DNA of 64,000 nt from Alcanivorax jadensis T9 (GCF_000756655.1 NZ_ARXU01000002.1:414971-478970); one strand, 5' to 3'; shown: positions 43,721 to 52,355, numbered from the stretch's first letter. Made by a program: numbers and translations. The notes: a model not told the origin generated them from the letters alone.

Positions 43721-44288
43721 GTGCCCTCCCGTTATTTTTTTGGAATTAAGTTCCATTAATTGATCACAGGATGGGAGAACGGGTCAAGCACAGACTCCTC
43801 AGGCCTGTTCATGGCTGTTCGCTTTGCCAACAAAGTTGCAATGGTGTGGCTGGATCGCTTGGCGCAATCAATGGGCTGCAGCCCCTGTCGCGATCAGCCC
43901 AGTAGCGGGGCCGGTAACTGCATTGGCAACGGCCTGGCATCCTGGATCGGCCCATGAAAATACATGGACCCCAGATCCGCCAGGGAACCTACGCACAACA
44001 TACATTCACCTGCGGCTGGCGCAGAACTTTCCACATAACGCACCCGGTGGCTCGCCTGCCCCCGGTTGCTGGAATACTGCAGCCTCCGATTGGCACGCTT
44101 TGTTTCTTTATCGTCCGGCTTCATCGTCAATTAATCCACGTAAGCGCGACATCTGTGTCGCCCTGGTTCCAGAAAAGCCACAAGATCACCCACTACCGCC
44201 TCTGGCCTGTGGATAGCCAAACTTATCTTCCACTCACAGTCCAGTCGGTGCCACGCACAATGTTTGCTGACAAGGGAGCGCAACGCGC
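43721..44288. other. 568-base region without a convincing gene
   Basis: Short open frames occur on both strands (for example 43760-43957 and 43894-44130), but they have no ribosome site and no recognisable family, and the composition is like non-coding DNA. No repeat was seen. Confidence 0.5.
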
Positions 44289-45365
44289 TCAGTGGCCAAT
44301 CTGGCGCTTGCGCCATTCCCTGGGAGACAGGCCCGTCCACGCCTTGAAGGCGCGGGTGAAATTGGCAGGGTCGCCATAGCCAAGCGCCTCACCAATGCGG
44401 CCGATTTCCAAGTCAGGGTCGGCCAGCATCTGACAGCTGTCCCGGCGCCGAGCGGCTTCCAGCAGCTGCTGATAACTGTAGCCCTGTTCCTGCAGGCGCC
44501 GCCGCAGGGTGCGGGGCGTCAGGTGCAGGCTATCGGCCAGAGCCTCCGGAGATGGGTACCCGTCAGCGCCCAGTACCAGAGCGGCACGAGCACGGCGCAA
44601 GGTGTCATCGGCGTCATCCACCAGCGCACTTTCCCGTTCACACTGGGCCAGCGCCAGAGTAAGGGCCTCCGGGTTGGCGGTGGGTAGGGGCTGATCCAGC
44701 AACGCGATATCTCCCGCCAGGGAAATACCGGCCTGCGGCATCCCGAAACGCACTGTCGGCAGCCGACTTCGCCAGCGATCAAACCCCGACGGCTCCTCGC
44801 CATACAGCCAGATTTGCCGTTGCTCGGGCAGCTGCGGTATCAGAAACTCTATGCCGCGATACATGCTGGTCAGCATGGAGCTCATCAGCATGTCGCGCAG
44901 GGCATCCGGGGCGGAAAGCTCCAGCACCAACTCCATGAACAGGCGATCCTCGCTCTCGCTCACCATCAACTGCGCCCCGCGCCCGCGCAGATGCCAGAAG
45001 CGCTCCAGAATGGCGATGGCCTCCCGAGGAGTACCGGCACACATCAGCGCATACCCCAGGTTGCCATGGGCGGTGAGGGGCATGCGGTCGCCGGAGGCAA
45101 ATCCCAGACTGCCATTACCACTGAGTGATAGTGCCGCCGCCCCCAGCTTCCAGGTATCGTGCAACGACAACCGCCCGGCCGGATCGTCGATCTGGCCGGG
45201 AGTAATACCGGCAACCTGCAACAACTGCTCCCGCGAGGCGCCACTGTCTATCGCCGCCTCCATAAAGGCACGTGGATAGGTAGCGGCCTGATTGCGTTGT
45301 CGTACCCAGGCCGGAAACGATGCCAGTTGTTGTGTGGTTGCTGTCAGAAGTCCGCTGTGCGGCAT
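44289..45365 (-). CDS. AraC-family regulator with arabinose-binding-like N-terminal domain
   Basis: A 358-residue regulator. The C-terminus carries two helix-turn-helix motifs (SLHLTPRTLRRRLQEQGYSY and IGEALGYGDPANFTRAFKAW), with the typical TGLSPREWRK ending. The long N-terminal domain (about 1-240) resembles the OruR/ArgR-like 'Arabinose_bd' type that senses small acids. The chosen ATG is MPHSGLLTAT with GGTGGCC upstream; a further 86 in-frame residues upstream are probably not translated. It is divergent from the first metal-dependent hydrolase and may control it. Confidence 0.9.
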   Translation of the reverse strand: MPHSGLLTATTQQLASFPAWVRQRNQAATYPRAFMEAAIDSGASREQLLQVAGITPGQIDDPAGRLSLHDTWKLGAAALSLSGNGSLGFASGDRMPLTAHGNLGYALMCAGTPREAIAILERFWHLRGRGAQLMVSESEDRLFMELVLELSAPDALRDMLMSSMLTSMYRGIEFLIPQLPEQRQIWLYGEEPSGFDRWRSRLPTVRFGMPQAGISLAGDIALLDQPLPTANPEALTLALAQCERESALVDDADDTLRRARAALVLGADGYPSPEALADSLHLTPRTLRRRLQEQGYSYQQLLEAARRRDSCQMLADPDLEIGRIGEALGYGDPANFTRAFKAWTGLSPREWRKRQIGH

Positions 45366-45474
45366 TTGGCCACCGATGACAAGTACAATGTCCGTGTAGA
45401 ATCTCACGCCCCCTGCCCGTTCACCAGTACCGTATGAGCCATATTGAACAAATACCTCAACGAGGAGTTCTGAC

Positions 45475-46380
45475 ATGAATGCTGTGGTCCCTGTTCGCTC
45501 GGGCAAGGCAAAGGCTCGCAAAGGCCTCAACGGCTCCCTGCGCACCCTGGCCGGCAAAAGCCCCAAGGACATGATTCCCAAGGTTCGCCGTCCCCAGTTC
45601 GCCTTCAGCGAGGCGCAAGACATACCGCGCTACTGGTGGGACAACGATCCGGTGAAAACCCTGCTGCTGGCTGCCATGTCCGCCAGTTTCCCGCCCGGTG
45701 AGCGCTTTTTCATTGATTCGGTGCGTCACTACCAGGATCAGATTACCGACCCGGAACTGAAGAAAGCCATCAAGGGCTTTATCGGCCAGGAAGCGCACCA
45801 CTCCCGCGAGCATGAATTGATGAACGGCTTCCTGCAGGAACGCGGCGTGGATCTGGCACGGCTGGAGCAGGAAATCCTGGGTTTCATGAATCTGCTGCGC
45901 AAACATCTGAGCCCGGAACGTCAACTCGCCCACACCGTCGCGGTGGAACATTTCACTGCGTTGATGGCTGAAGAATTCCTGCTCAAGTACGACGCTCTGG
46001 AACAGATGGATCCACGCATTGCCCCTGTCTGGGCCTGGCATGCCATCGAGGAATCCGAGCACAAGGCGGTGGCCTTTGACGTTTACAAAGCCATAGGCGG
46101 CAGCGAATTCACCCGCGTCACCGAAATGATGATCGTCAGCGTCCTGTTCCCGGTATTCTCTGCCGTGCACCTGGTGCAACTGATGAAAGAAGACGGCCAG
46201 CTGGGCAACATGAAATCCTGGCTCGGCGCCGTGAACTACATGTGGGGCCGCCCCGGGGTGTTCCGCAAGCTGCTGCCCTCCTACTTCAAGTTCTACAGCC
46301 CCAACTTCCACCCGTGGGATCACGACGCCCGCGGCCTGGTGGAGAAAGCGAAAAAGAAATGGCTGGGCGACTGGGGCTGA
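45475..46380 (+). CDS. COG3687-type metal-dependent hydrolase, paralogue 1
   Basis: A 301-residue protein of the PF10118 family. It contains GERFFIDSVRHYQDQITDPE, then FIGQEAHHSREHELMNGFL, AVEHFTALMAEEFLL and WHAIEESEHKAVAFDVYKA; the repeated E...EH patterns point to a ferritin-like diiron site. The C-terminal SPNFHPWDHDAR is conserved in the family. The function is not established. A paralogue at 54566-55453 shares most motifs. It follows an AraC regulator on the opposite strand; the ribosome site is AACGAGGAG. Confidence 0.88.
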   Translation: MNAVVPVRSGKAKARKGLNGSLRTLAGKSPKDMIPKVRRPQFAFSEAQDIPRYWWDNDPVKTLLLAAMSASFPPGERFFIDSVRHYQDQITDPELKKAIKGFIGQEAHHSREHELMNGFLQERGVDLARLEQEILGFMNLLRKHLSPERQLAHTVAVEHFTALMAEEFLLKYDALEQMDPRIAPVWAWHAIEESEHKAVAFDVYKAIGGSEFTRVTEMMIVSVLFPVFSAVHLVQLMKEDGQLGNMKSWLGAVNYMWGRPGVFRKLLPSYFKFYSPNFHPWDHDARGLVEKAKKKWLGDWG

Positions 46381-46398
46381 TTATTCAGCAAGCGAAAA

Positions 46399-46428
46399 CA
46401 GAAAGCCCCGCTCAAGCGGGGCTTTCTG
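46399..46428. terminator. Terminator between metal-dependent hydrolase 1 and TetR
   Basis: CAGAAAGCCCCGC and GCGGGGCTTTCTG form a perfect 13-bp stem with a TCAA loop, followed by TT. It lies between convergent genes. Confidence 0.85.
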
Positions 46429-46493
46429 TTTCAGGGGGAGCAAGCATACGATGCCTCTGTGTTTTCTATTTCTCCCTCTAGAAACAGGCCGAG

Positions 46494-47069
46494 CTAGGCG
46501 GGTAATGCGCTCTCGGTAAACCACTGCAGGATGGCCTCGCGCTGGCTCTCACTGTGCGGATGGGCCAGCAACCCCTCCACCAGAAAGGTACCCACTGTCG
46601 CCAGCATGGCCGCGCGTTCCCTGGCGACGCCATCCGCTTGCAGGGTATGGATCACAGCCGCCTCCACAAAGCGGTGAAACTGGTCATGCCATTCCCGGAT
46701 CACCTCGGACTGTTCCAACCGGGCATGCACCGTGGCCACCAACTCGCGACTCTGCTCGAACTCCCGCAACGCCCAAGCCATCTTCTCCTTCAAGGGTTTG
46801 TCCACGATGGTCGGCAGGCGGACCAGGGTCTGTGACATCTGCCGGTTGAGCACACCCACCAACAGTTCGTCCTTACTGGCGTAGTACCAGTACAGGGTAT
46901 TCGGGGCGACTCCCAGCTCCCGGGCAATCCGGTTCATGGATGTGCCATCGTAGCCCAGTGAGAGGAATAGCCGGGATGCTGTGCTCTCCAGCTCATCCTG
47001 CTTTACCTTCAAATCAATATCGCGCTTGTTCTTGGCCAAGGGGCCCTCTCCCATAGTCTTCCCGGTCAT
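46494..47069 (-). CDS. TetR-family transcriptional repressor
   Basis: A 191-residue regulator with an N-terminal TetR helix-turn-helix (SRLFLSLGYDGTSMNRIARE then LGVAPNTLYWYYASKDELL) and a helical ligand domain. The first ATG is used; an internal Met five codons later has a closer GGGAAG. It is divergent from the alpha/beta hydrolase, and a strong dyad in between is the likely operator. Confidence 0.9.
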   Translation of the reverse strand: MTGKTMGEGPLAKNKRDIDLKVKQDELESTASRLFLSLGYDGTSMNRIARELGVAPNTLYWYYASKDELLVGVLNRQMSQTLVRLPTIVDKPLKEKMAWALREFEQSRELVATVHARLEQSEVIREWHDQFHRFVEAAVIHTLQADGVARERAAMLATVGTFLVEGLLAHPHSESQREAILQWFTESALPA

Positions 47070-47119
47070 CTTGTATGGTATTCAAGAATGCTACGCTTTG
47101 CTCTTGAATGACATACAAG
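47070..47119. promoter_or_regulatory. TetR-type operator between TetR and hydrolase genes
   Basis: CTTGTATGGTATTCAAGA (47070-47087) faces TCTTGAATGACATACAAG (47102-47119); 16 of 18 positions pair. The left arm abuts the TetR start codon and the right arm is 17 bases from the hydrolase ATG, so a bound dimer pair would block both genes. Regulator assignment is by proximity. Confidence 0.7.
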
Positions 47120-47136
47120 AAAACCGGAGCCCGACA

Positions 47137-48087
47137 ATGGATACCCTGCGGCACAGCCCCCAAGACCTGACCTGTGACAGCCAGCGAACCGGGTTTGACT
47201 CCGGCGGAACCTGGTGTGCAGCCACCCTGCACCGGCCAGCGAAGGCCTCAGCAGAAACACTGCCGGCTATCCTCATGCTGCACGGCTGGGGCGGAATACA
47301 GGATGCGTTAACGGTGTCCTACTACGAGGAATTTACCCGGGCGGGCTATGTGGTCATGACTTTTGATTATCGCGGCTGGGGCGACAGTGCCGGCCTGCCG
47401 CGACATGTGATTTCCGCCCGCCAGCGGGTGGCCGATGGCGATGCCGCCCTGGCCTTCCTGAAAAGCCAGCCAGGCATCGACCCACGTCGCATCGTGCTGT
47501 GGGGCTCATCCTTTGGTGGGGGCCATGCGGTGGAACTGGCCGCCGAGCACCCTGAATTGGCCGGGGCAATTGCCCAGGTCCCCATGCTGGATGGCATGGC
47601 CGCAGTACGCGCTGTCCCCCTGCCACGGCTGTTGCGCTTTGGGATCTACGCCATGGCAGACCTGCTTAAGCCGGGCCAGCCGATCTACCTGCCCGTGGTC
47701 AGCAAACCCGGAGCGTTTTCCTCCATGGATCGGGACGATGCCGGCAAAGCCCTGCAACTGGCCGAAATCAGCATCGGTCGTCGTTACGACAACCGCGTAG
47801 CAGCCCGCTCCATGATGACCATGGGCCCCTACCGTCCTTTCAAGCGCCTCAAGGACATCCGCATCCCGACTCTGCTGCTCGGTGCCAGCCAGGATTCCGT
47901 CGCCCCCTTTACGGAAAGTACCCTTCGCAAGGTAAACAACCCCAACCTGACCATCACCAGCATTGAAGCCAATCACTTCGAACCCTATTTCGAACCGGCA
48001 TTCAGCGGCGTGATACGCCAGCAACTGATGTTTCTGGAAGGACTGGACGGCTTTGCGCAGGAGGCAGATCAAAGGCAGAGTGCCTGA
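47137..48087 (+). CDS. Alpha/beta hydrolase
   Basis: A 316-residue hydrolase of the dienelactone-hydrolase/Xaa-Pro-like group: oxyanion ILMLHGWGG, strand VMTFDYRGWGDSAG, nucleophile GSSFGG (Ser115), acid near GASQDSVAP and His in EANHFEPYF. DYRGWGDS suggests a lipid or carboxylic ester substrate, but this is not certain. The chosen start MDTLRHS follows CGGAGCC. It is probably repressed by the adjacent TetR. Confidence 0.88.
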   Translation: MDTLRHSPQDLTCDSQRTGFDSGGTWCAATLHRPAKASAETLPAILMLHGWGGIQDALTVSYYEEFTRAGYVVMTFDYRGWGDSAGLPRHVISARQRVADGDAALAFLKSQPGIDPRRIVLWGSSFGGGHAVELAAEHPELAGAIAQVPMLDGMAAVRAVPLPRLLRFGIYAMADLLKPGQPIYLPVVSKPGAFSSMDRDDAGKALQLAEISIGRRYDNRVAARSMMTMGPYRPFKRLKDIRIPTLLLGASQDSVAPFTESTLRKVNNPNLTITSIEANHFEPYFEPAFSGVIRQQLMFLEGLDGFAQEADQRQSA

Positions 48088-48177
48088 CAGTGAAACGTTG
48101 AGCCGCTGACGCCACTCTCGTGGCGTCATACCCGTCTAGGTCGATCTGCACGCTTGCCGGCTCTTTGTTTTCCCTTT

Positions 48178-48600
48178 TTATATGTCCTGACTGCCTCGTT
48201 GTTTCTCCACTTTCATCCGTGCCGACGCAATGTTCATCAAACGCCGGAACTGTACGCATTCAAGGTGACTGGGCGCCGGGCATTTTGCCGCATGGCGGAG
48301 GCCGTCACGCATGGCAGACAGTTTGCGGATGGTGTCATCCAGCGCATCGGCTTTTGCCGACAAGGCATGCCGGTCGATGCTGGGCTCGCCGCCGGCATCG
48401 AACATTTCGCCAATTTCATCCAGCGTGAATCCCGCTGCCCGCCCCAGGGCGATCAAAGCCAGCTGATCCAGCACTCGCGGGGCAAATATCCGCTTTAGCC
48501 CTCTGCGACCGGTGGAGAGGATCAGCCCTTTCTCTTCGTAATATCGCAGCGTCGACGCCGGCACGCCGGACCGGCGCACCACTTCGGTAATATCCAACAC
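48178..48600 (-). CDS. MerR-family regulator
   Basis: A 140-residue MerR protein starting at a GTG: LDITEVVRRSGVPASTLRYY then EEKGLILSTGRRGLKRIF, the classic winged helix. The C-terminal helix holds one Cys (KCPAPSHLECV has two, at about 107 and 115), which may matter for metal or redox sensing. It is divergent from the DUF2938 gene, and the shared promoter has a long spacer. Confidence 0.9.
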   Translation of the reverse strand: MLDITEVVRRSGVPASTLRYYEEKGLILSTGRRGLKRIFAPRVLDQLALIALGRAAGFTLDEIGEMFDAGGEPSIDRHALSAKADALDDTIRKLSAMRDGLRHAAKCPAPSHLECVQFRRLMNIASARMKVEKQRGSQDI

Positions 48601-48604
48601 GACC

Positions 48605-48637
48605 TTGACCTCAAGCCAGCTTCAAGTTGCAGATTAT
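48605..48637 (+). promoter_or_regulatory. MerR-type promoter for the DUF2938 gene
   Basis: TTGACC (48605-48610) and GATTAT (48632-48637) are separated by 21 bases, a spacer longer than the usual 17. MerR regulators act on such spacers of 19-20. CAAGC-CA-GCTT in the middle gives a short dyad. The same bases resemble a dispersed AGCTTCAAG-type repeat, so a coincidence is possible. Confidence 0.4.
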
Positions 48638-48663
48638 CATCAAAGTCATCTTGAGGAAGCCCC

Positions 48664-49164
48664 ATGGATAACGTCACTGAGTTCCTGAGCAGCATCATTG
48701 TCATCGGGATTTGCGCCACCCTGGTCATGGACGCCTGGAGCTGGCTACGCCAGCCCATACTGGGAGTCGCTCCACCCAACTACGCCATGGTTGGCCGCTG
48801 GTTGCTGCATATGCGCCACGGGCAATTCCGCCACACCGCCATTGCCACCTCACCCGCCATGCCCGGTGAAAAGGCCACGGGCTGGCTGGCCCATTATCTT
48901 ACCGGCCTGGCCTTCGCGGGGATTCTGCTGGGTATAGGAGGGCAAAGCTGGATCGACCAGCCCACCCTGGTGCCGGCATTGCTGGTTGGCATCGGCACTG
49001 TTGCCGCGCCGTTTCTGTTGATGCAGCCAGGCATGGGAGCCGGCATTGCGGCCTCCCGCATGCCGACGCCCAACGCTGCCCGCCTGCAAAGTCTGCTGAC
49101 CCATACCGTATTTGGCCTGGGCCTGTATCTGGGTGGCTGGGTGTCACAGGGGATACTGGGTTGA
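48664..49164 (+). CDS. DUF2938 membrane protein
   Basis: A 166-residue protein with four membrane helices: FLSSIIVIGICATLVMDAWS, HYLTGLAFAGILLGIGG, TLVPALLVGIGTVAAPFLLM and HTVFGLGLYLGGWVS. The WSWLRQPILGVAPPNYAMVGRW and QPGMGAGIAASRMPTP segments are the DUF2938 signatures. Function unknown. The start follows TTGAGGAAGCC; MerR control inferred from position. Confidence 0.87.
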   Translation: MDNVTEFLSSIIVIGICATLVMDAWSWLRQPILGVAPPNYAMVGRWLLHMRHGQFRHTAIATSPAMPGEKATGWLAHYLTGLAFAGILLGIGGQSWIDQPTLVPALLVGIGTVAAPFLLMQPGMGAGIAASRMPTPNAARLQSLLTHTVFGLGLYLGGWVSQGILG

Positions 49165-49288
49165 TGATCACGCTGAACATGGCACCCGGCGATAGTAACC
49201 ATTGGCCTGTGCAGCCATGTATCCTGTACCAACCTCTGCACCTTGCCCGTGTCTCGCGGGCAGGCCTGGACACGTCATCAGGAGCGCC

Positions 49289-49651
49289 ATGACCACCTTA
49301 CTGCTGAATCTGCGCCGGGTTCCGGACGACGAGGCCGATGAAGTTCGCGCCTTGCTGGAACAGCACCAGATCCTGTTCTATGAGACCGCCCCGAGCATGT
49401 GGGGGATCTCCTCCGGCGGCATCTGGCTGACCCAGCCCGATGACCGGGAGCGAGCCAAGGCATTACTGGCCGACTATCAGCAGGAACGCGCCCGGCGTCA
49501 GCGAGAGGCCTATGAGGAGGCACAACGGGAAGGGACGGCCCCGACACTGGCAGGGCGACTGCGTGAACAGCCGCTTCGCGTGGCAGGATTGTTCGTGGTG
49601 GTGCTGGTGCTGTTACTGGTAACGCTGCTGCCGTTCCTGACTCTGGGTTAG
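49289..49651 (+). CDS. DUF6164 family protein
   Basis: A 120-residue protein with the form MTTLLLNLRRVPDDEADEVR, then SMWGISSGGIWLTQPDDRER, a charged coiled region, and a single C-terminal membrane helix (VAGLFVVVLVLLLVTLLPFL). It matches the DUF6164 pattern. Function unknown. The ATG follows CAGGAGC; 29 upstream residues are not translated. Confidence 0.8.
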   Translation: MTTLLLNLRRVPDDEADEVRALLEQHQILFYETAPSMWGISSGGIWLTQPDDRERAKALLADYQQERARRQREAYEEAQREGTAPTLAGRLREQPLRVAGLFVVVLVLLLVTLLPFLTLG

Positions 49652-49698
49652 GGACACTCTGGGGAATTCCTTCTCTACCCTGCCCCCGGTCTTGTTGC

Positions 49699-50544
49699 TC
49701 AGTGCTTGCGTGCACCCAGCACTTTGCGCCAGAGCGGGCGCGGCTGCTCCTTGCGTTCTTCATCCATGCGGGAAAGCATCCCGGTAATGGCATCCGAGAC
49801 CTGTTCGCGCAATTGCCAGAGCACTGCGGGATCTTTTTCCTGGCCTTGCAGGTGAGCCGTCGGAATGGGCTTGCCGATGGCAAAGCGGAAAGGCTCGGCT
49901 TTGGGCAGCAAGGTAGGACCGATGCCTTTCACTAACGGCATGAACAGATCACCGCCGCGCATCAGCGAGTTGATCTTGTCGTTGCCCAGCAACCGCTTGC
50001 CAAGCCAGCCGTTGGCAAAATCGTCACCGTCATAAACGATGTCGTAGGCCTCATCACAGCCCAGTGAGGCAAAGGGGATAATGTCGAACCCCTGCTCAAT
50101 GGCCATGTAGACAAAACCGGTTCGTTTCTTCCACACCAGCTGGTTGATCTCGTCCCGACGCTTGGCTACCTCGCGGGCGCCGCCCGGAAATACCAGCACA
50201 TGCTGGCCGCTTTCCATCAACCGGCGACAGTTTTCACGGGTACCCGGCACGGCGCCAAAACGGGTCACCAGCTTGCCCCACACCGGCGTCGGGAAGTGGA
50301 AGTGATCCCCCAGGGAGCGTGGGAACACCCCGGTCTGCCGATACAGTTCGTAGACGAACAGCGGGGAGTCCAGCACGCCCATCAGCGCGTGATTCCCCAC
50401 AAACAGGCCCGGTCGCTGCGGGTCCACATTTTCCGCGCCTTCCAGCGTCGCGTCGAAATAGCGGCGCTGCATGGCCGTCACCCGGGCCATGGTGCGCAGG
50501 GACGGCGGGCGGAAATCTTCAATGGGGATCTCGATATCGGACAC
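49699..50544 (-). CDS. Lysophospholipid-acyltransferase-type protein (MGAT-like)
   Basis: A 281-residue acyltransferase. The active-site segment is GLFVGNHALMGVLDSPLF; His52 and Asp59 are separated by six residues, longer than the NHx4D of PlsC, and this spacing is found in MGAT/DGAT-like members. FPGGAREVAKRRDEI gives the second motif. The segment GVFPRSLGDHFHFPTP suggests a role on lipids such as wax esters or glycerides, which agrees with a storage-lipid-forming organism but is inference. Confidence 0.83.
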   Translation of the reverse strand: MSDIEIPIEDFRPPSLRTMARVTAMQRRYFDATLEGAENVDPQRPGLFVGNHALMGVLDSPLFVYELYRQTGVFPRSLGDHFHFPTPVWGKLVTRFGAVPGTRENCRRLMESGQHVLVFPGGAREVAKRRDEINQLVWKKRTGFVYMAIEQGFDIIPFASLGCDEAYDIVYDGDDFANGWLGKRLLGNDKINSLMRGGDLFMPLVKGIGPTLLPKAEPFRFAIGKPIPTAHLQGQEKDPAVLWQLREQVSDAITGMLSRMDEERKEQPRPLWRKVLGARKH

Positions 50545-50701
50545 GGTTACCTCGGTCTGTCTTCGCTGGTGTCAGCGCCAGGGTGGGCAAGACTAGCATT
50601 ATACAGGCTGGATACCATGGCAGGGCCGCCGCTGACGGCCAGTCGACAAGGGCTTGAAATCGGCGACCAGAAGGGTTCCCGTCCGGAAGTGCCCGGGGTA
50701 A

Positions 50702-50974
50702 TCACTCGGATGTATCGGCTTGTGCCAATTGCAGCAGGTCGCGGGCGTAGGCATTCACGTCAAAGGGCGTTTCTTCATTCATGCTGACAGCAATATGCGC
50801 CGCCAGCACATCCGCCATTTTTTCCAGTGCTTCTTCACGACCCACCCCCTGGCCGATCAGGTCCATGATCACCAGCCCCGCCTCACGGGGGTGGCCATCG
50901 GCAATCTGGTTTTCCACCGCGTCCACCAGAGCCTTCTGTGCAAAATCGTCTTCTGCCTGTTCCATTTCCTGCAT
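50702..50974 (-). CDS. Small hypothetical protein
   Basis: A 90-residue acidic, helix-rich protein (MQEMEQAEDDFAQKALVDAV, AHIAVSMNEETPFDVNAYAR). I do not recognise a family. The first ATG is preceded by GGGACG. It lies in a short run of small genes; the reading frame is long enough and has normal codon use. Confidence 0.6.
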   Translation of the reverse strand: MQEMEQAEDDFAQKALVDAVENQIADGHPREAGLVIMDLIGQGVGREEALEKMADVLAAHIAVSMNEETPFDVNAYARDLLQLAQADTSE

Positions 50975-51108
50975 GATACGTCCCGTTCTTTATTCACTTA
51001 GCGTCGTGCACAGGATATCACCTGGTGTTCCATCCCATAACAACAGACAAGCCATCCTCGGCCCTTTCACCGCCAAACCACCACCGGGTAAAGGGCGGCT
51101 CTCCATGA

Positions 51109-51138
51109 ATGTATATACATTGACTATCTATATGATAG
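51109..51138. promoter_or_regulatory. Twin palindromes before the RHH gene
   Basis: ATGTATATACAT (51109-51120) is a perfect 12-bp palindrome, and CTATC-TATAT-GATAG (51124-51138) is a second perfect dyad right after it. TTGACT at 51120-51125 may be a -35 box. Such short A/T-rich dyads are typical of ribbon-helix-helix operators. Confidence 0.55.
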
Positions 51139-51211
51139 CCGATAGGGTTGTTGAGTGCCGCGCTTAAACCGGCGAACATGCTGCCCTATTTTCTTAATGA
51201 CGGTTATCGAT

Positions 51212-51385
51212 ATGTCGAAGACCAAAACGCCAAAGAAAAATAGCCAGCTGATCATTCGCATTAATGATGAAGAGCGTGCTCGGTTTGTCTCACTCTGTGA
51301 GGAGCTAGATACCAGTGCTGCACGCGAGGTACGCCGGTTTATTCGCAGCTTTATCAAGGACCAGGAAAAGCAGTCCGGCAATTAG
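51212..51385 (+). CDS. Small ribbon-helix-helix-like DNA-binding protein
   Basis: A 57-residue basic protein: MSKTKTPKKNSQLIIRINDE, then ERARFVSLCEELDTSAAREV and RRFIRSFIK. A short beta strand followed by two helices fits the ribbon-helix-helix fold. Its ribosome site is weak. It follows two palindromes that may be its operator. A longer frame upstream adds 19 residues without support. Function inferred from the fold only. Confidence 0.6.
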   Translation: MSKTKTPKKNSQLIIRINDEERARFVSLCEELDTSAAREVRRFIRSFIKDQEKQSGN

Positions 51386-51435
51386 CCGTATTTCCCCGGC
51401 CCGCTACGACTATCCAGAAAAAGGAAACTGCGATC

Positions 51436-51543
51436 ATGTCCAAGCGTAAAAAACTGAAGAAAGCGATCAAGAACAGCAAATCCAAAATCTCCAAGCAGGA
51501 AAGCACGCTGAAGAAGTTGAAGAAGAAACTCAAGAAGCTGTAA
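51436..51543 (+). CDS. 35-residue lysine-rich protein
   Basis: MSKRKKLKKAIKNSKSKISK followed by QESTLKKLKKKLKKL. Fifteen of its 35 residues are lysine, and the sequence would form an amphipathic helix with heptad leucines and isoleucines. The ATG follows AAGGAAACTG. It ends before a terminator, so it looks like a real unit of its own. It could bind nucleic acid or membranes; nothing further can be said. It lies 50 bases after the RHH gene. Confidence 0.65.
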   Translation: MSKRKKLKKAIKNSKSKISKQESTLKKLKKKLKKL

Positions 51544-51557
51544 GCGCTTCAAGAATC

Positions 51558-51580
51558 AAGGGCCAGTTCCGCTGGCCCTT
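51558..51580. terminator. Terminator after the lysine-rich gene
   Basis: AAGGGCCAG and CTGGCCCTT pair perfectly around TTCCG, followed by CTTG. It separates this gene from the TetR gene on the other strand. Confidence 0.75.
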
Positions 51581-51616
51581 CTTGCCCTGATCCAGATCAG
51601 ACCTTCCCGCCCCGCC

Positions 51617-52252
51617 TCAATCCTGAATCAACCAGGCAGTCAACTTTGACGCCAATATATCCAGCACGGCCTCCTGATCCATCCCGGACGGAGCCATCAA
51701 TACCAGATGCAGCAAACTGCCGGCGGTTGAGGTAGCCATCAGGTAGAGCGAGTAAGGATGCACGTTTACCCGATACTGCTGACGGGTTTTCTGCAAGCCG
51801 GTCTGCAAAACTTCCTGCAATTCTTTCTGCAGTTGCCGGGTCGCAGGTAGCCGGTGCAGATACGGCACCTGAAATACCAGCACCCGCAACAGCTTGCGAT
51901 GCCTGCGCATCAGCGAATACAGCGCGCCCAGAAAATGGCGCATGGCCACATGCAGGTCGTTACGGTTATCGGTCTGATCCAGGCGGTTTTGCAGCAGGGA
52001 CGTGGTTTCCGACAGCAGCTCTTCCGTAAGGCGGGCCACCACGGCTTCCTTGCCCGGGAAATACTCATACACCGAACCGATGCTGACTCCGGCCACCTCG
52101 GCGATGGCATTGGTGCTCAGCCCCGTATAACCATGACGTTCCAGAATCCGAGCACAGGCGCCCACCATGGCAGCCACCGACGCCTTCGAGCGCGCCTGCT
52201 TGGGTTCTTTTTTCATTTTGAAATCAGCAGCTTGCCACTTTTCTGTGCGCAT
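51617..52252 (-). CDS. TetR-family transcriptional regulator
   Basis: A 211-residue TetR regulator. ARILERHGYTGLSTNAIAEV then AGVSIGSVYEYFPGKEAVVA is the DNA-binding domain. The first ATG is used; a second Met twelve codons later could also start. It is divergent from an acyl-CoA-reductase-like SDR which it probably regulates. Confidence 0.9.
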   Translation of the reverse strand: MRTEKWQAADFKMKKEPKQARSKASVAAMVGACARILERHGYTGLSTNAIAEVAGVSIGSVYEYFPGKEAVVARLTEELLSETTSLLQNRLDQTDNRNDLHVAMRHFLGALYSLMRRHRKLLRVLVFQVPYLHRLPATRQLQKELQEVLQTGLQKTRQQYRVNVHPYSLYLMATSTAGSLLHLVLMAPSGMDQEAVLDILASKLTAWLIQD

Positions 52253-52291
52253 GATTCAAAGGCCTGTTCCAGTCAGCAAATCCGAGTTTTT

Positions 52292-52307
52292 CCGAGTATA
52301 TGCTCAG
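52292..52307. promoter_or_regulatory. Possible TetR operator in the TetR/SDR intergenic region
   Basis: CCGAGTATATGCTCAG contains the imperfect palindrome GAG-TATATG-CTC. It lies 40 bases from the TetR start and 49 from the SDR start. A single short dyad, so weak evidence. Confidence 0.35.
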
Positions 52308-52355
52308 ATTACAATGGCTGCACGAATACTCCTTACCGCAAGTTATGAGACCCGT

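Noticed and set aside
43721..44288. Possible small genes between the amidohydrolase and the AraC regulator
   Set aside because: Open frames are short, overlapping on both strands and without ribosome sites or recognised families.
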